This document shows positions 1 through 8,730 of a stretch of 64,000 nt of DNA, piece after piece (the stretch's first letter is position 1; the number at the start of each line of letters is the position of its first letter). The notes beneath the pieces are model-generated. The model saw nothing but the letters and a program-made list of their open reading frames with translations, was not told the origin of the DNA and made no database searches. The DNA lies in the NCBI GenBank assembly GCA_021816585.1, contig JAKAXL010000002.1, positions 62,001-126,000 of the forward strand, given 5' to 3'. The translations under genes and the position numbers were made by a program. The DNA is from Pseudomonadota bacterium (lineage in GTDB: Bacteria; Pseudomonadota; Gammaproteobacteria; Burkholderiales; Burkholderiaceae_C).

Positions 1-846
1 GCTGAGGATCAGCGCGAACTGCAGCAGCTCGATCCACGGCAGCCCGCGCTGCAGCTCGACCAGCACCAGCACCACGACCAGCCCCAGGCTGACGTAGATC
101 AGGTAGTCCCCGATGTCCAGCACCGCTTTCTGGAAATGCGACGGGGCGCCCGCGCTGCTCACCAGTTCCGCGGTGCGCCCGAGGAAGGTGTGCGTCCCGG
201 TGGCGTACACCACGCCCACCATTTCGCCCTGGCGGACGATCGATCCGGAATAGACGACGCCGCCGGCACGGCGTTCCACCGGCAGCGACTCGCCGGTCAG
301 CGCGGACTGATCGACGCTGAGATAGTCGCCGTCGATCAGCTTGAGGTCGGCCGGAACGATGTCGCCCAGGCGCACGCGCACGATGTCGCCGGGGACCAGC
401 AGCGTGGGGTCCAGTTCCTGCCAGCGCGCGTCGCGCAGCGCGCGGCAGCGCGGCGCGAGTTGCTTTTTCAGCGCTTCCAGCGCGCTGGAAGCCTTGTATT
501 CCTGCCAGAAGCCGACGGCCGCGTTGAACAGCAGCAGCGCGACGATGATGCCGAAGTCCGGCCAGTGCCGCACCAGTGCCGACAACAATGCGGCGGCCTC
601 GATCATCCACGGGATCGGCCCCCAGAAGTAGTGCAGCAGCTTGCGCAGCAGGCTCTCGCGCACCTGCGGCAGCGCGTTCGGTCCATGCACTTGAAGGCGC
701 GCCTGCGCCTGTGCCGACGAGAGCCCGCCGGGGCCGGCCTGCAGGCGCGTCAGCGTCTGCTCGAGGCTTTCCTGGCCGGCGTCCGCGGCGGGCTGCGGGG
801 TGGTGGCGGGAGACGGGGACGGACTGGGGGAGGCGTTCGGGGTCAT
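1..846 (-). CDS. P-type (P3A) cation/H+-transporting ATPase, N-terminal part
   Basis: The N-terminal 282 codons of a plasma-membrane proton-efflux type P-ATPase; the rest lies left of the window. A cation-ATPase N-terminal domain follows a Pro/Ser/Thr-rich leader of about 25 residues. Two membrane segments come next, then the actuator domain with its TGES loop near residue 184 (ALTGESLPVE). The phosphorylation and nucleotide-binding domains are beyond the edge. Proteins of this family pump H+ (or other monovalent cations) out of the cytoplasm at the cost of ATP. The ATG at 844-846 is chosen because the family domain begins just after it. It is transcribed in the same direction as the LysR gene at 1004-1945 but separated by about 157 bases. 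Family assignment is firm; the transported ion is inferred. Confidence 0.85.
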   Translation of the reverse strand, partial: MTPNASPSPSPSPATTPQPAADAGQESLEQTLTRLQAGPGGLSSAQAQARLQVHGPNALPQVRESLLRKLLHYFWGPIPWMIEAAALLSALVRHWPDFGIIVALLLFNAAVGFWQEYKASSALEALKKQLAPRCRALRDARWQELDPTLLVPGDIVRVRLGDIVPADLKLIDGDYLSVDQSALTGESLPVERRAGGVVYSGSIVRQGEMVGVVYATGTHTFLGRTAELVSSAGAPSHFQKAVLDIGDYLIYVSLGLVVVLVLVELQRGLPWIELLQFALILS

Positions 847-1003
847 CGCGGGCTCGCGCACGGTGGCGGCGGCGCCTGGCGCGTCGCCGTGACGAATGCA
901 CAGACCCGCAGGCTAAACCCGCCGCGACGCGGGCATGGGTCGAATCGAGGGCGATTTGTGCTGGAACAAGGTGCGCGCGGATCGGCGAGCCGGCGCCGTC
1001 GCC

Positions 1004-1945
1004 TCAACCATGTCCTGGCGCCGGGGCATGCAGCGGGCCGAGCGCGGCCAGCAGCATGTCGACGAAGGCGCGCGTGCGCGCCGGCAGCGGGTTGCGCCCG
1101 GGAAACACCGCCCACGCGGTCTGCAGCGGCAGGCTCCACGCCGGCAGCACCCGGCGCAGCTGGGCGCGCTGCAGGTCCGGGCGCGCGAACTCGTCGGGCA
1201 GTGCGGCGATTCCGCAGCCGGCGCGCGCCAGGCGCAGCAGCAGCTCCGGCGAGTTGGCGCGCACGCGCCCCGGAGCCAGGCCCTGCCGGATCTGCCCGTC
1301 GCCCTGCAGCAGCCACGGCATGTCGCGTCCGTCGCGCGTCATCAGGTGCACGGCGCGGTGCCCGGCCAGCTCGTCCGGGTGGCGCGGCTCGCCGTGGTCG
1401 GCCAGGTACTGCGGCGACGCGTACAGCCCGTTGGAGAAGCGCGTCAGCGCGCGCGCTGCCAGATAGGCGTCGTCGGGAAGTTCGCCCATGCGCACGGCCA
1501 GGTCGAATCCCTCGCCGAGCAGGTCGACGCGGCGTGGCGACAGGTCCAGTTCGAGTTCCACGCGCGGGTGCAGCGCGACGAAGGCGGCCAGGCTGTCCGC
1601 CAGCAGCAGGTTCGCGAAATCGCTGGGCATCGACACCCGCAGGCGCCCGGCCGGCTCGGCGCGGCGCTGCTCGCCCAGCGCCGACGCGGCATCCACCTCG
1701 TCGGCGACGCGGCGCGCGTGCTCCAGCAGTTGCAGTCCGAAGTCGGTCAGTCGCTGCTGGCGCGTCGTGCGCAGCAGCAGCCGCTCGCCGAGGCGCCGCT
1801 CGAGCAGCGCCAGGCGCCTCGACACCGTCGACTTGGGCCAGCCCAGTCGCGCCGCGGCGCGACTCAGGCTGCCGAGTTCCGCGACCCGCGCGAACAGCAG
1901 CAGGTCGTTGGGCTCGATTCCGGAGTTTTCCAAAGATTGTTCCAT
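1004..1945 (-). CDS. LysR-family transcriptional regulator
   Basis: A 313-residue LysR regulator of full family length. Residues about 14-73 form the winged helix-turn-helix (FARVAELGSLSRAAARLG, then STVSRRLALLERRLG). The rest is the substrate-binding domain of the small-molecule effector type. It is divergent from the azoreductase gene at 2066, and 120 bases separate the two starts, so the azoreductase-pirin unit is the likely target. A near-perfect inverted repeat overlaps its own ATG (see 1934-1959), which suggests autoregulation. The effector is not evident from sequence; quinones or electrophiles are plausible by analogy with other LysR/azoR pairs. Confidence 0.93.
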   Translation of the reverse strand: MEQSLENSGIEPNDLLLFARVAELGSLSRAAARLGWPKSTVSRRLALLERRLGERLLLRTTRQQRLTDFGLQLLEHARRVADEVDAASALGEQRRAEPAGRLRVSMPSDFANLLLADSLAAFVALHPRVELELDLSPRRVDLLGEGFDLAVRMGELPDDAYLAARALTRFSNGLYASPQYLADHGEPRHPDELAGHRAVHLMTRDGRDMPWLLQGDGQIRQGLAPGRVRANSPELLLRLARAGCGIAALPDEFARPDLQRAQLRRVLPAWSLPLQTAWAVFPGRNPLPARTRAFVDMLLAALGPLHAPAPGHG

Positions 1946-1959
1946 GGATGGAACAATCT
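1934..1959. promoter_or_regulatory. LysR-type operator overlapping the lysR start codon
   Basis: Two perfect 12-base arms, AGATTGTTCCAT and ATGGAACAATCT, are separated by GG. The repeat contains the T-N11-A core expected of LysR operators. The left arm includes the ATG (1943-1945, complement) of the LysR gene. A lone half site AGATTGT recurs at 2000-2006, towards the azoreductase gene, as expected for a recognition site plus an activation site. Confidence 0.6.
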
Positions 1960-2065
1960 TATCCGATTCGAGCCCTTATGAATCCGTGATGGACCTCCTA
2001 GATTGTCAGGCATGGGCAGCGTCGCAGCGCGATGCCCCTTTCCGAACCCTACGCACGGACTCCTC

Positions 2066-2665
2066 ATGAACATTCTGCAGATCAACGCCAGTGCGCGCCG
2101 TGAAGGCGCCAATTCCACCCGCATCGCCGACATGGTCGCGCAGCGCCTGCTGCAGCGCGACCCGCAGGCCCGCCTGACCGTGCGCGACCTCGCGGCCGCG
2201 CCGCATCCGATGCTCGACGAAGCCGCGCTGGGCGCGCTGTTCACGCCGGCCGACCAGCGCAGCGCCGAACAGGCGGCCCGCGTCGCGCTCGACGATGCAT
2301 TGATCGCCGAAGTACAGGCGCACGACGTGCTGGTGCTCGGCGTCCCGATGTACAACTTCGGCGTGCCGTCGCAGTTGAAGAACTGGATCGACGCGATCGC
2401 CCGCGCCGGAGTCACCTTTCGCTACACCGAGCAGGGTCCGCAAGGCCTGCTGAACGGCAAGACCGTGTACCTTGCGCTTGCGCGCGGCGGCCGCTATCGC
2501 GACAGCGCGGCCGACGCGCAGGTGCCGTACCTGAAGACCGTGCTCGGATTCCTGGGCATGAACGATCTGCGCTTCATCTACGCCGAAGGTTTCGCGATGG
2601 GCCCCGAGGCCGCCGCGCAGGCCCTCGCGCAGGCGCGGGCCGACCTGGACGCGGCACTGGCCTGA
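2066..2665 (+). CDS. azoR: FMN-dependent NADH:azoreductase / quinone reductase
   Basis: A 199-residue flavodoxin-fold oxidoreductase of the AzoR family, which reduces azo compounds and quinones by two-electron transfer from NAD(P)H through FMN. The N-terminal strand [14 protein letters not shown] is the FMN-phosphate loop. The segment [17 protein letters not shown] near residue 93 is the family signature that contacts the isoalloxazine ring. Length matches E. coli AzoR (about 200). The ATG at 2066 is the first in register with the family start. It lies 64 bases upstream of the pirin gene on the same strand, and the divergent LysR gene probably controls both. Confidence 0.93.
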   Translation: MNILQINASARREGANSTRIADMVAQRLLQRDPQARLTVRDLAAAPHPMLDEAALGALFTPADQRSAEQAARVALDDALIAEVQAHDVLVLGVPMYNFGVPSQLKNWIDAIARAGVTFRYTEQGPQGLLNGKTVYLALARGGRYRDSAADAQVPYLKTVLGFLGMNDLRFIYAEGFAMGPEAAAQALAQARADLDAALA

Positions 2666-2728
2666 AGCCGCCGCTTTGCACAACCCTTGCGCCGGCGCGT
2701 CGCGCCGGCATCCACCGGAGCTTCCGCC

Positions 2729-3634
2729 ATGCAAGCCACTGACCAGACCGCCCCTTCCGATGCCGCCTCCCAGGCCCCGGTGCGCCGCGCGCGCACGGTC
2801 GAGCGCCTGGTGCGCGGACAGCCCACCTCCGACGGCGCCGGCGTGCGCCTGACCCGCGTGCTGACGCAGGACCTGCAGCGCCGGCTCGACCCCTTCCTGA
2901 TGCTCGACGCCTTCGGCAGCGACAATCCGGACGACTACATCGCCGGCTTCCCCGACCATCCGCACCGCGGCTTCGAGACCATCACCTACATGATCGCCGG
3001 TCGCATGCTGCACCGCGACAGCGCGGGCCACGAGGGACTGCTGCAAAACGGCGGCATGCAGTGGATGACCGCCGGCCGCGGGGTCGTGCATTCGGAGATT
3101 CCCCAGCAGGAAAGCGGGGTCATGGAAGGCTTCCAGCTGTGGCTCAACCTGGCGGCGCGCGACAAGCTGCGCGAACCCTGGTACCGCGACGTGCAGGCAG
3201 CCGAGATCCCGCGACTGCGCACCGCGCAGGGAGTCGAGGTGGCGGTGCTGGCCGGCAGCAGCGGCGGCGTCGCCGGCGCGGTCACGCGCGAGCTCACCGA
3301 GCCGCTGTACCTGGACCTGCATCTGCCGGCCGGCAGCCGCTTCGAGCAGCCGCTGGACCCTGGGCACAACGCCTTCGTCTACGTCTACCGCGGCGAGCTC
3401 GAGGTCGGCGGCGAGACCGTGCCGGCGCAGCGCATGGCGATCCTGGCCAACGACGCGCAGGCCGACGGCGTGGTGCTGCAGGCCGCCGTGCCCAGCCGCG
3501 CGCTGCTCGTCGCCGGGCGCCCGCTGCGCGAGCCGATCGTGCAGTACGGTCCCTTCGTGATGAACACGCAGCAGGAGATCTTCGAAGCGGTGCGGGACTT
3601 CCGCGAAGGCCGCATCAAGGGCTACGCCGGCTGA
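2729..3634 (+). CDS. Pirin-family cupin protein
   Basis: A 301-residue double-cupin protein of the pirin family, some members of which act as quercetin 2,3-dioxygenases or redox sensors. The metal-binding set is visible as His77 and His79 (FPDHPHRGFET) plus His121 and Glu123 (VVHSEI), matching the pirin 3-His/1-Glu site. The ATG at 2729 has a CCGGAG element 8 bases upstream; an in-frame TTG at 2687 is less likely. It probably forms an operon with the azoreductase, and pirin/azoreductase pairs are common in beta-proteobacteria. The substrate is unknown. Confidence 0.9.
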   Translation: MQATDQTAPSDAASQAPVRRARTVERLVRGQPTSDGAGVRLTRVLTQDLQRRLDPFLMLDAFGSDNPDDYIAGFPDHPHRGFETITYMIAGRMLHRDSAGHEGLLQNGGMQWMTAGRGVVHSEIPQQESGVMEGFQLWLNLAARDKLREPWYRDVQAAEIPRLRTAQGVEVAVLAGSSGGVAGAVTRELTEPLYLDLHLPAGSRFEQPLDPGHNAFVYVYRGELEVGGETVPAQRMAILANDAQADGVVLQAAVPSRALLVAGRPLREPIVQYGPFVMNTQQEIFEAVRDFREGRIKGYAG

Positions 3635-3644
3635 GGCGGCGCAT

Positions 3645-3706
3645 CCGGATCCAGGGTCCGGATCCAGGGTCCGGATCGAAGGTCCGGATCGAAGGTCCGG
3701 ATCCGG
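3645..3706. repeat. 13-bp tandem repeat, about 4.8 copies
   Basis: Units CCGGATCCAGGGT (3645, 3658) and CCGGATCGAAGGT (3671, 3684), followed by a partial fifth unit CCGGATCCGG. The array sits between the pirin stop codon and the ada-like gene start. Each unit carries the palindrome TCCGGA. An arm pair of GGCGCGCC elements follows at about 3706-3732. No function is established. Confidence 0.9.
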
Positions 3707-3742
3707 CGCGCCGGCACGGCGCGCCGGGTCTACAGTGGGGGC

Positions 3743-5269
3743 ATGGAACTCGACCCCCAGCAGTGCTACGACGCGCTGTGTGCACGCGACCGGCGCTTCG
3801 ACGGGCGCTTTTTCGTCGGCGTCTCGAGCACCGGCGTGTACTGCCGCCCGGTGTGCGCGGTGCGCACGCCGCGGCGCGAGCACTGCAGCTTCCACCCCAG
3901 CGCCGCGGCGGCCGAGAAGGCCGGCTTCCGGCCCTGCCTGCGCTGCCGCCCCGAGCTGGCGCCCGGCTGGGGCCTGCCGGACATCCCGGGTCGGCTGGCG
4001 CAGGCCGCGGCGCAGCTCATCGGGCAGGGCTTTCTGGACCACGGCGGCACCGAGGCGCTGGCGGCGCGCGTCGGCGTCAGCAGCCGGCACCTGCGCCGTC
4101 TGTTCCGTGCCGAGTACGGCGTGTCGATGCTCGAGCTGGCGCAGACCCAGCGCCTGCTGCTGGCCAAGCAATGCCTGACGCAGACCGCGATGCCGGTGGC
4201 CGACGTCGCGCTGGCCTGCGGCTTCGGCAGCGTGCGGCGTTTCCACGCCGCGCTGCGCCAGCGCTGGGGGCTGCGCGCGCAGCAGATCCGCCGCGACGGC
4301 GCCGCCGCGCGCACGCCCGGAACCCTGCAGCTGGCGCTGGGCTACCGGCCCCCGCTGGCGTGGCAGGCCTGGCTGGATTGCGCGGGCGCGCAGGCGGTGG
4401 CCGGAGTCGAGCAACGGCACGGCGCACGCTACGCCCGCAGCCTGCGCCTGCGCGGGCGCGACGGCCCCTGCGTGGGCTGGCTGCAGGCCTGGGAGGATGC
4501 GCCGCGCTGCACCTTGCGCGTGCAGGCCAGCGCGAATCTCGCGCCGCTGATCTCGCAGTTGCTGGACCGGCTGCGCCGCATGTTCGACCTCGGTGCGAGC
4601 CCGTCGGCGATCGACGCCAGGCTGGGCCGGCTTGCCGCGCAGGCCCCCGGGCTGCGCGTGCCGGGATCCCCCGACGGATTCGAGACCCTGCTGCGCGTGC
4701 TGCTGCGCCGCGAGGGGCGCGAGGCAGCGCGACTGCTGGCGGGTCTGGCCGAGGTGTTCACCAGCGCGGCCGAGCGCGCCGCGCTGCAGGGGGCGCCGCA
4801 GGGCTTGTGCCGCGTGCTGCCGGACGCCGCGACGCTGGCCGACGCGGGCATGGCCGAACTGCAGCGCTGCGGGCTGTCCGCCGCGACCGCGCGGACCCTG
4901 TCGGCCGCCGCGCGCGAAGTCGCCGCCGGGCGCATCGAGCTGCAGCCCTGGGCTGCGCTGGAGCCCACGCTGCAGGCCCTGCGCGACCTGCCCGGAATCG
5001 ACGAGGCGAGCGTGCAGTGGGTGGCGATGCAGGCCCTCGGATGGCCCGACGCCTTCGCGGCCGACGACCCCGCGCTGCAACGCGCCTGCGGCTGCGCCGA
5101 CGCCGCCGCGCTGCTCGCGCAGGCACAGTGCTGGCGACCGTGGCGCGCCTACGCGGCCATGCACCTGCGGTTGCGCGAGCTGCGCGCGCCGGAGTCGGCG
5201 CCTGTGGCGGCGCCGCGCGATGCGACGGCCGACGCGCGCGCGGCGTACGCCGCGGGAGTCGCATCGTGA
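3743..5269 (+). CDS. Bifunctional Ada-type activator / DNA-3-methyladenine glycosylase II
   Basis: A 508-residue fusion. The Ada N-terminal zinc domain has the four cysteines in family spacing: Cys34 (predicted methyl-phosphotriester acceptor), Cys38, Cys65 and Cys68. An AraC-type HTH covers about residues 95-185. An AlkA-like N-terminal lobe and a HhH-GPD glycosylase domain follow to the end. The family senses methyl phosphotriesters, switches on the adaptive response and excises alkylated bases. In the HhH element the usual LPGIGxWTA reads LPGIDEASV, while an Asp pair in AFAADDP sits where the catalytic Asp is expected. It overlaps the ogt start by 3 bases. Confidence 0.92.
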   Translation: MELDPQQCYDALCARDRRFDGRFFVGVSSTGVYCRPVCAVRTPRREHCSFHPSAAAAEKAGFRPCLRCRPELAPGWGLPDIPGRLAQAAAQLIGQGFLDHGGTEALAARVGVSSRHLRRLFRAEYGVSMLELAQTQRLLLAKQCLTQTAMPVADVALACGFGSVRRFHAALRQRWGLRAQQIRRDGAAARTPGTLQLALGYRPPLAWQAWLDCAGAQAVAGVEQRHGARYARSLRLRGRDGPCVGWLQAWEDAPRCTLRVQASANLAPLISQLLDRLRRMFDLGASPSAIDARLGRLAAQAPGLRVPGSPDGFETLLRVLLRREGREAARLLAGLAEVFTSAAERAALQGAPQGLCRVLPDAATLADAGMAELQRCGLSAATARTLSAAAREVAAGRIELQPWAALEPTLQALRDLPGIDEASVQWVAMQALGWPDAFAADDPALQRACGCADAAALLAQAQCWRPWRAYAAMHLRLRELRAPESAPVAAPRDATADARAAYAAGVAS

Positions 5270-5787
5270 GCGCCGCCGGCGCCTGGTATCGCCTGCCCAC
5301 GCCGCTGGGCGGCCTGCTGCTGCGCGCGCGCGCCGATGCGCTGTGCGCGGTGGACTTCGAACAGGCGCCGCGTGCGCGTGCGCCCGGCGAGTTGCGCGAA
5401 CTCGATGCCACGGCGCCGCGGCTGCTGCGCGAGGCCGCCGCCCAGCTCGACGAATTCCTGCACGGGCGGCGCAGCGTGTTCGAGTTGCCGCTGCGCGCCG
5501 AGGGCCCGGACTTCGCCCGCCGCGTGTGGGACGCGCTCGCCGGCATCCCGGCAGGCAGCAGCCTGTCCTACGCGCAACTGGCGCTGCGCCTCGGACTGGA
5601 CCGCGCCCACGCGCGCGCCGTGGCGCGCGCGGTGGGCGCCAACCCGCTGCTGATCGTCGTGCCGTGCCACCGCGTCATCGGCAGCGACGGCGCGCTGCGC
5701 GGCTACGCCGGCGGAATCGAGCGCAAGCGCGCGCTGCTCGAGCTCGAGCAGCGCATGCACGCCGCCGCGGCCCGCGCGGTCCGGTGA
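5266..5787 (+). CDS. ogt: Methylated-DNA--[protein]-cysteine S-methyltransferase
   Basis: A 173-residue suicide repair protein that removes methyl groups from O6-methylguanine. The active-site motif PCHRVIG contains the acceptor Cys134, preceded by the minor-groove-binding HTH (VARAVGANP). It starts with a GTG at 5266 that overlaps the TGA of the Ada-AlkA gene, so the two are translationally coupled in a base-excision plus direct-reversal operon. It lacks an Ada domain of its own; the upstream fusion supplies it. Confidence 0.95.
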   Translation: MSAAGAWYRLPTPLGGLLLRARADALCAVDFEQAPRARAPGELRELDATAPRLLREAAAQLDEFLHGRRSVFELPLRAEGPDFARRVWDALAGIPAGSSLSYAQLALRLGLDRAHARAVARAVGANPLLIVVPCHRVIGSDGALRGYAGGIERKRALLELEQRMHAAAARAVR

Positions 5788-5801
5788 GCGCGCGGCGCGG
5801 C

Positions 5802-7757
5802 TCAGGACCCCGTCGGTCGCCAGGTCAGCCCGAAGAACACACCCAGCGGGGCGCGGTTGTAGCCGTAGGCCGTCTGGTAGGCCTTGTCGAGCACGTTGCG
5901 CACGTACAGCTTCCAGCTCCAGTGCGGGTCGAGACTGCCGCCGGCGCTGAGGTCCAGCGTGGTGTAGGAGCCCAGGCTCACCGGCACCGCGGTCGCGCCG
6001 GAATAGTCGACATCCGGGCGCGGACCGCTGTAGTGCAGGCTGGCGCCCAGCAGCACGCCGCGCAGGCGTCGGCTGAGCTCGAGGTTGGCCAGGCTGCGCG
6101 CGCGCCGCTGCAGCGTCGGATGACCCGGCTGGCTGAGGTCGACCGGCTGTTGCAGCGTCAGGTTGCCGTCGAGCATCCAGTCGCGCCAGCTGCTGCTGCC
6201 GCTGAATTCCAGCCCGCGGGTGCGCGAGCTGGCCACGTTGCGGAACTGCGACAGGAAATTCGACGGATCCGTGGCGTACACCCATTCGTCGGTCATGCGG
6301 GTGTCGAACAGGGTCGCGCGCAGCAAGGTGGTCGCCGAATGCCATTGCAGCCCGGCCTCGGCCGAGTGCGCCTGCTCCGGCTTGAGCTGCGGGTTGGCCT
6401 CCAGGCCGTAGGACGGGATGTTGGCGTAGAGGTAGCCCAGCGGCGGCGCGTTGAAGGCGGTCGAGTAGCTGGCCAGCGCCTTGAAGCCGCCGCCGAGCCG
6501 GCGCGCGTAGCCGAGGTAGCCGGTGTTCTGCGAGCTCAGTCCGCCGACGCTGTCGTGGCGCAGGTTGAACTGCAGCTGGTTGGCGCCGAACACGCCGTTG
6601 ATTCCGGCGAACACCGCGCGCGCGTCGCGGCTCAGGTTGGCGAAGGACCCCGGCCCGTCGGTCTCGATGGCCTGGTGCTGCCACTGCGCGCCGCCGGTCA
6701 GGGTCCAGTGCGGGTCCAGGCGCAGCACGTTGCGCCACTGCAGCATCTGCACCCGCGTGCGCGCGCCGCCGCTGTAGAGGCCGCCGTAGCTGTTGGCGTT
6801 GTCGACCGTCTGCTGCGACACGCTCAGGTGCGAGGTCCAACCCGATGCGATGCGGTTGTCGCTGTAGAGTTGGTACAGCTGCTGCACCGTCTGCCCGGCT
6901 CCCGCGGTGTTCGAGTACGTGTATTGCCCGTCGCTGCGGAAGGCCCGCAGCCCGACGCGCTGGCCGGGGGCCAGCTGCTGCTGGATCGACGCGTTCTGCG
7001 TGCTGTTGCGGTAGCCGTCGCGGGCGTTGCCGCTGACGTAGGGGTCCTGCGCCGGGTTCACCGAGGCGATGCCCTGCGTGGTGTAGCGGCTCCAGCCGGC
7101 CTGCACGCGGGTGCGGCCGTAGGTTCCGCCGGCATCGGCCGACAGCGACGCGGTACCCTGGCTGCCGGCCATCGCCGACACCGAGGCATGGGGCGCGGCC
7201 CCGCCTTCGCGGGTGGTGATCAGGATCACGCCGCCGATGGCCCCCGAGCCGTAGATCGCCGACACGTTGCCGCGCACGATCTCGATGCGCTGGATCTGGT
7301 CGGTGCCCAGGTTCTGCAGGTAGCCGGCGCTGCCGGAAGTGTCCTGCGCGGTCAGCGGCACCCCGTCGAGCAGCACCAGCACGCCCAGGTCGGTGCTGCC
7401 GAAGCCGCGCACGTAGGTGGTGGAGGTCTGTCCGGGGCCGCCGTTGAAGGTCAGCTGCACCCCGGCGATGCGTTGCAGCAGCGTGGTCAGGTTGCTCGCG
7501 CCCGAGTTGACGATCTGGCGTCGCGTGATCACGCTGGTGCTGGGCAGCGCCTGCGACAGCGGTTGCGAGAAGGTGGCGGCCGACACCACCACCGGCGGCA
7601 GCTGCTGCGGCGACGCGGCCTGCTGCGCGTGCGCGACGGCGCAGCCGCCGGCTGCCAGCAGCAGCGTGGCCAGGCGACGCGGGGTTTCGGGGGAGAGGGA
7701 AATGCGTGCGGCGGCGCGCGGCAGCGGCCGGCGCGCGGCGAAGGGATGTTGCGACAT
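5802..7757 (-). CDS. btuB: TonB-dependent outer-membrane receptor, BtuB-like (cobalamin/corrinoid)
   Basis: A 651-residue outer-membrane receptor. It has a signal peptide (hydrophobic RLATLLLAAGGCAVAHA, cleaved near residue 45) and a TonB-box-like segment PPVVVSA. The plug domain contains the typical VRGFGSTDLGVLVLLDGVP and RIEIVRGNVSAIYGSGAIGG motifs. A 22-strand barrel ends in the terminal aromatic segment FFGLTWRPTGS. The substrate call rests on the cobalamin riboswitch in its leader. No btuCDF transporter genes are adjacent. The ATG at 7755-7757 has GGAAA upstream. Confidence 0.9.
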   Translation of the reverse strand: MSQHPFAARRPLPRAAARISLSPETPRRLATLLLAAGGCAVAHAQQAASPQQLPPVVVSAATFSQPLSQALPSTSVITRRQIVNSGASNLTTLLQRIAGVQLTFNGGPGQTSTTYVRGFGSTDLGVLVLLDGVPLTAQDTSGSAGYLQNLGTDQIQRIEIVRGNVSAIYGSGAIGGVILITTREGGAAPHASVSAMAGSQGTASLSADAGGTYGRTRVQAGWSRYTTQGIASVNPAQDPYVSGNARDGYRNSTQNASIQQQLAPGQRVGLRAFRSDGQYTYSNTAGAGQTVQQLYQLYSDNRIASGWTSHLSVSQQTVDNANSYGGLYSGGARTRVQMLQWRNVLRLDPHWTLTGGAQWQHQAIETDGPGSFANLSRDARAVFAGINGVFGANQLQFNLRHDSVGGLSSQNTGYLGYARRLGGGFKALASYSTAFNAPPLGYLYANIPSYGLEANPQLKPEQAHSAEAGLQWHSATTLLRATLFDTRMTDEWVYATDPSNFLSQFRNVASSRTRGLEFSGSSSWRDWMLDGNLTLQQPVDLSQPGHPTLQRRARSLANLELSRRLRGVLLGASLHYSGPRPDVDYSGATAVPVSLGSYTTLDLSAGGSLDPHWSWKLYVRNVLDKAYQTAYGYNRAPLGVFFGLTWRPTGS

Positions 7758-8225
7758 GCGGGTTTCCAGCGATTCGAAGCGACGACCGTGACACCCCGCA
7801 CGGCACCCTTGGAACGCCGGAAACCGCCGGCGCATCGCGCCGTGGCTGCATGCGTGCAGCGCCCGCGCACGGGTGGCGCAAGCGCTGCATGCCGGACACG
7901 CCCACCTTCCCCGGAAGGCCTGTTCCCAGCGTGTTGGCCGGTATCCGGGCTGGCGGCGACCCGGACGGCCTTCCCAGGTTCCGTGAGGACCCAGTGGCGT
8001 GTTCGTCCGGGCTGCGGCGGCCGCGCGAGGCGCGTCCGTCGTGCCGTTGACCGTTGCGGGGGCAGCACAGGCCGGGGCGCCGAGGCGCCCTTCCTGTTTC
8101 CCGTTTAACCGGCCCCGCCACAAGCGCGACGGGAGCCGGCACCAACCCGGCCATCATAGCCGGGCGCGCGTCGCGACCCCGCGCGATCGCCGGGCGCCGC
8201 TGCCACCGGCGCGTCGCCGGCGGGC
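7758..8225. other. Leader region without a protein gene
   Basis: This 468-base stretch contains the cobalamin riboswitch (7931-8112), its 3' expression-platform region (7758-7930) and about 110 bases that should hold the receptor promoter. No credible coding sequence is seen on either strand. Confidence 0.8.
7931..8112 (-). promoter_or_regulatory. Cobalamin (B12) riboswitch
   Basis: On the minus strand the leader shows the conserved cobalamin aptamer blocks in order. These are TTAAACGGGAAACAGG at the 5' end, CTGTGCTGCCCCCGCAAC, the B12-box core GCCACTG (complement of 7992-7998), GGAACCTGGGAAGGC, and the closing GCCAGCCCGGATACC (complement of 7940-7954). About 170 bases separate it from the receptor start. 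This space holds GC-rich hairpins around 7800-7900 that could act as the expression platform. Ligand-bound RNA is expected to repress the receptor. Confidence 0.93.
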
Positions 8226-8684
8226 TCAGCCGTGGGCCGCGGCGTGCACGATCATCACCGGCATCGGGCACAGACGCGACACGCCCTCGGCCACGCTGCC
8301 CAGGAACATGCGGCTGAAGCCGCGCCAGCCGTGGCTGCCGATGACCACCAGATCGGCGCGCTGCGCCCGTGCCTCGTCGGTCAGCATCTCGGCCACCCGC
8401 TTGCCCAGCACCTCGCCCTCGAGCAGGCGCGAACTCGCGTGCACGCCGGCGGCCAGCGCCGCCTGCTGCGCGCGATCGAGCACGGCCTGGCCCTGGCGAC
8501 GCAGCAGCGCAGGCAGCTCGGCACCCGCCGCGTCGACCAGTTCGGACCCCGGGATGGCGCCGATGTCGATCACATGCACCAGATGCAGTTGCGCATGCTG
8601 CTCGGCCGCCAGCGCGACCGCGTGCTGCAACGCCGCTTCGGCGGCGGCGCTGCCGTCCACCGCGACCAGGATTCTTGCGTACAT
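8226..8684 (-). CDS. Universal stress protein, UspA family
   Basis: A 152-residue single-domain Usp. The N-terminal strand ILVAVDGSAAAEAAL and the C-terminal nucleotide loop (VIGSHGWRGFSRMFLGSVAEGV) match the ATP-binding G-2x-G-9x-G(S/T) type. It is transcribed just downstream of the Hsp20 gene with a 46-base gap, probably in one unit. Such pairs are usually induced by oxygen limitation or general stress; no FNR-type box was recognised here. Confidence 0.93.
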   Translation of the reverse strand: MYARILVAVDGSAAAEAALQHAVALAAEQHAQLHLVHVIDIGAIPGSELVDAAGAELPALLRRQGQAVLDRAQQAALAAGVHASSRLLEGEVLGKRVAEMLTDEARAQRADLVVIGSHGWRGFSRMFLGSVAEGVSRLCPMPVMIVHAAAHG

Positions 8685-8730
8685 GGATTGGCTCCTGCGA
8701 GGGCTGCGGTCGGCGCCGCGCCGCGACCGG

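Noticed and set aside
2006-5164. A minus-strand open frame of over 1000 codons opposite azoR, pirin and ada-alkA
   Set aside because: It is antisense to three clear genes, is rich in Arg, Gln, Gly and Ala, and has no domain. Such frames are usual in GC-rich DNA where stops are rare.
4593-8271. Very long frames on both strands across alkA, ogt and the BtuB-like receptor
   Set aside because: Low-complexity composition, no motifs, and each crosses several genes and the riboswitch.
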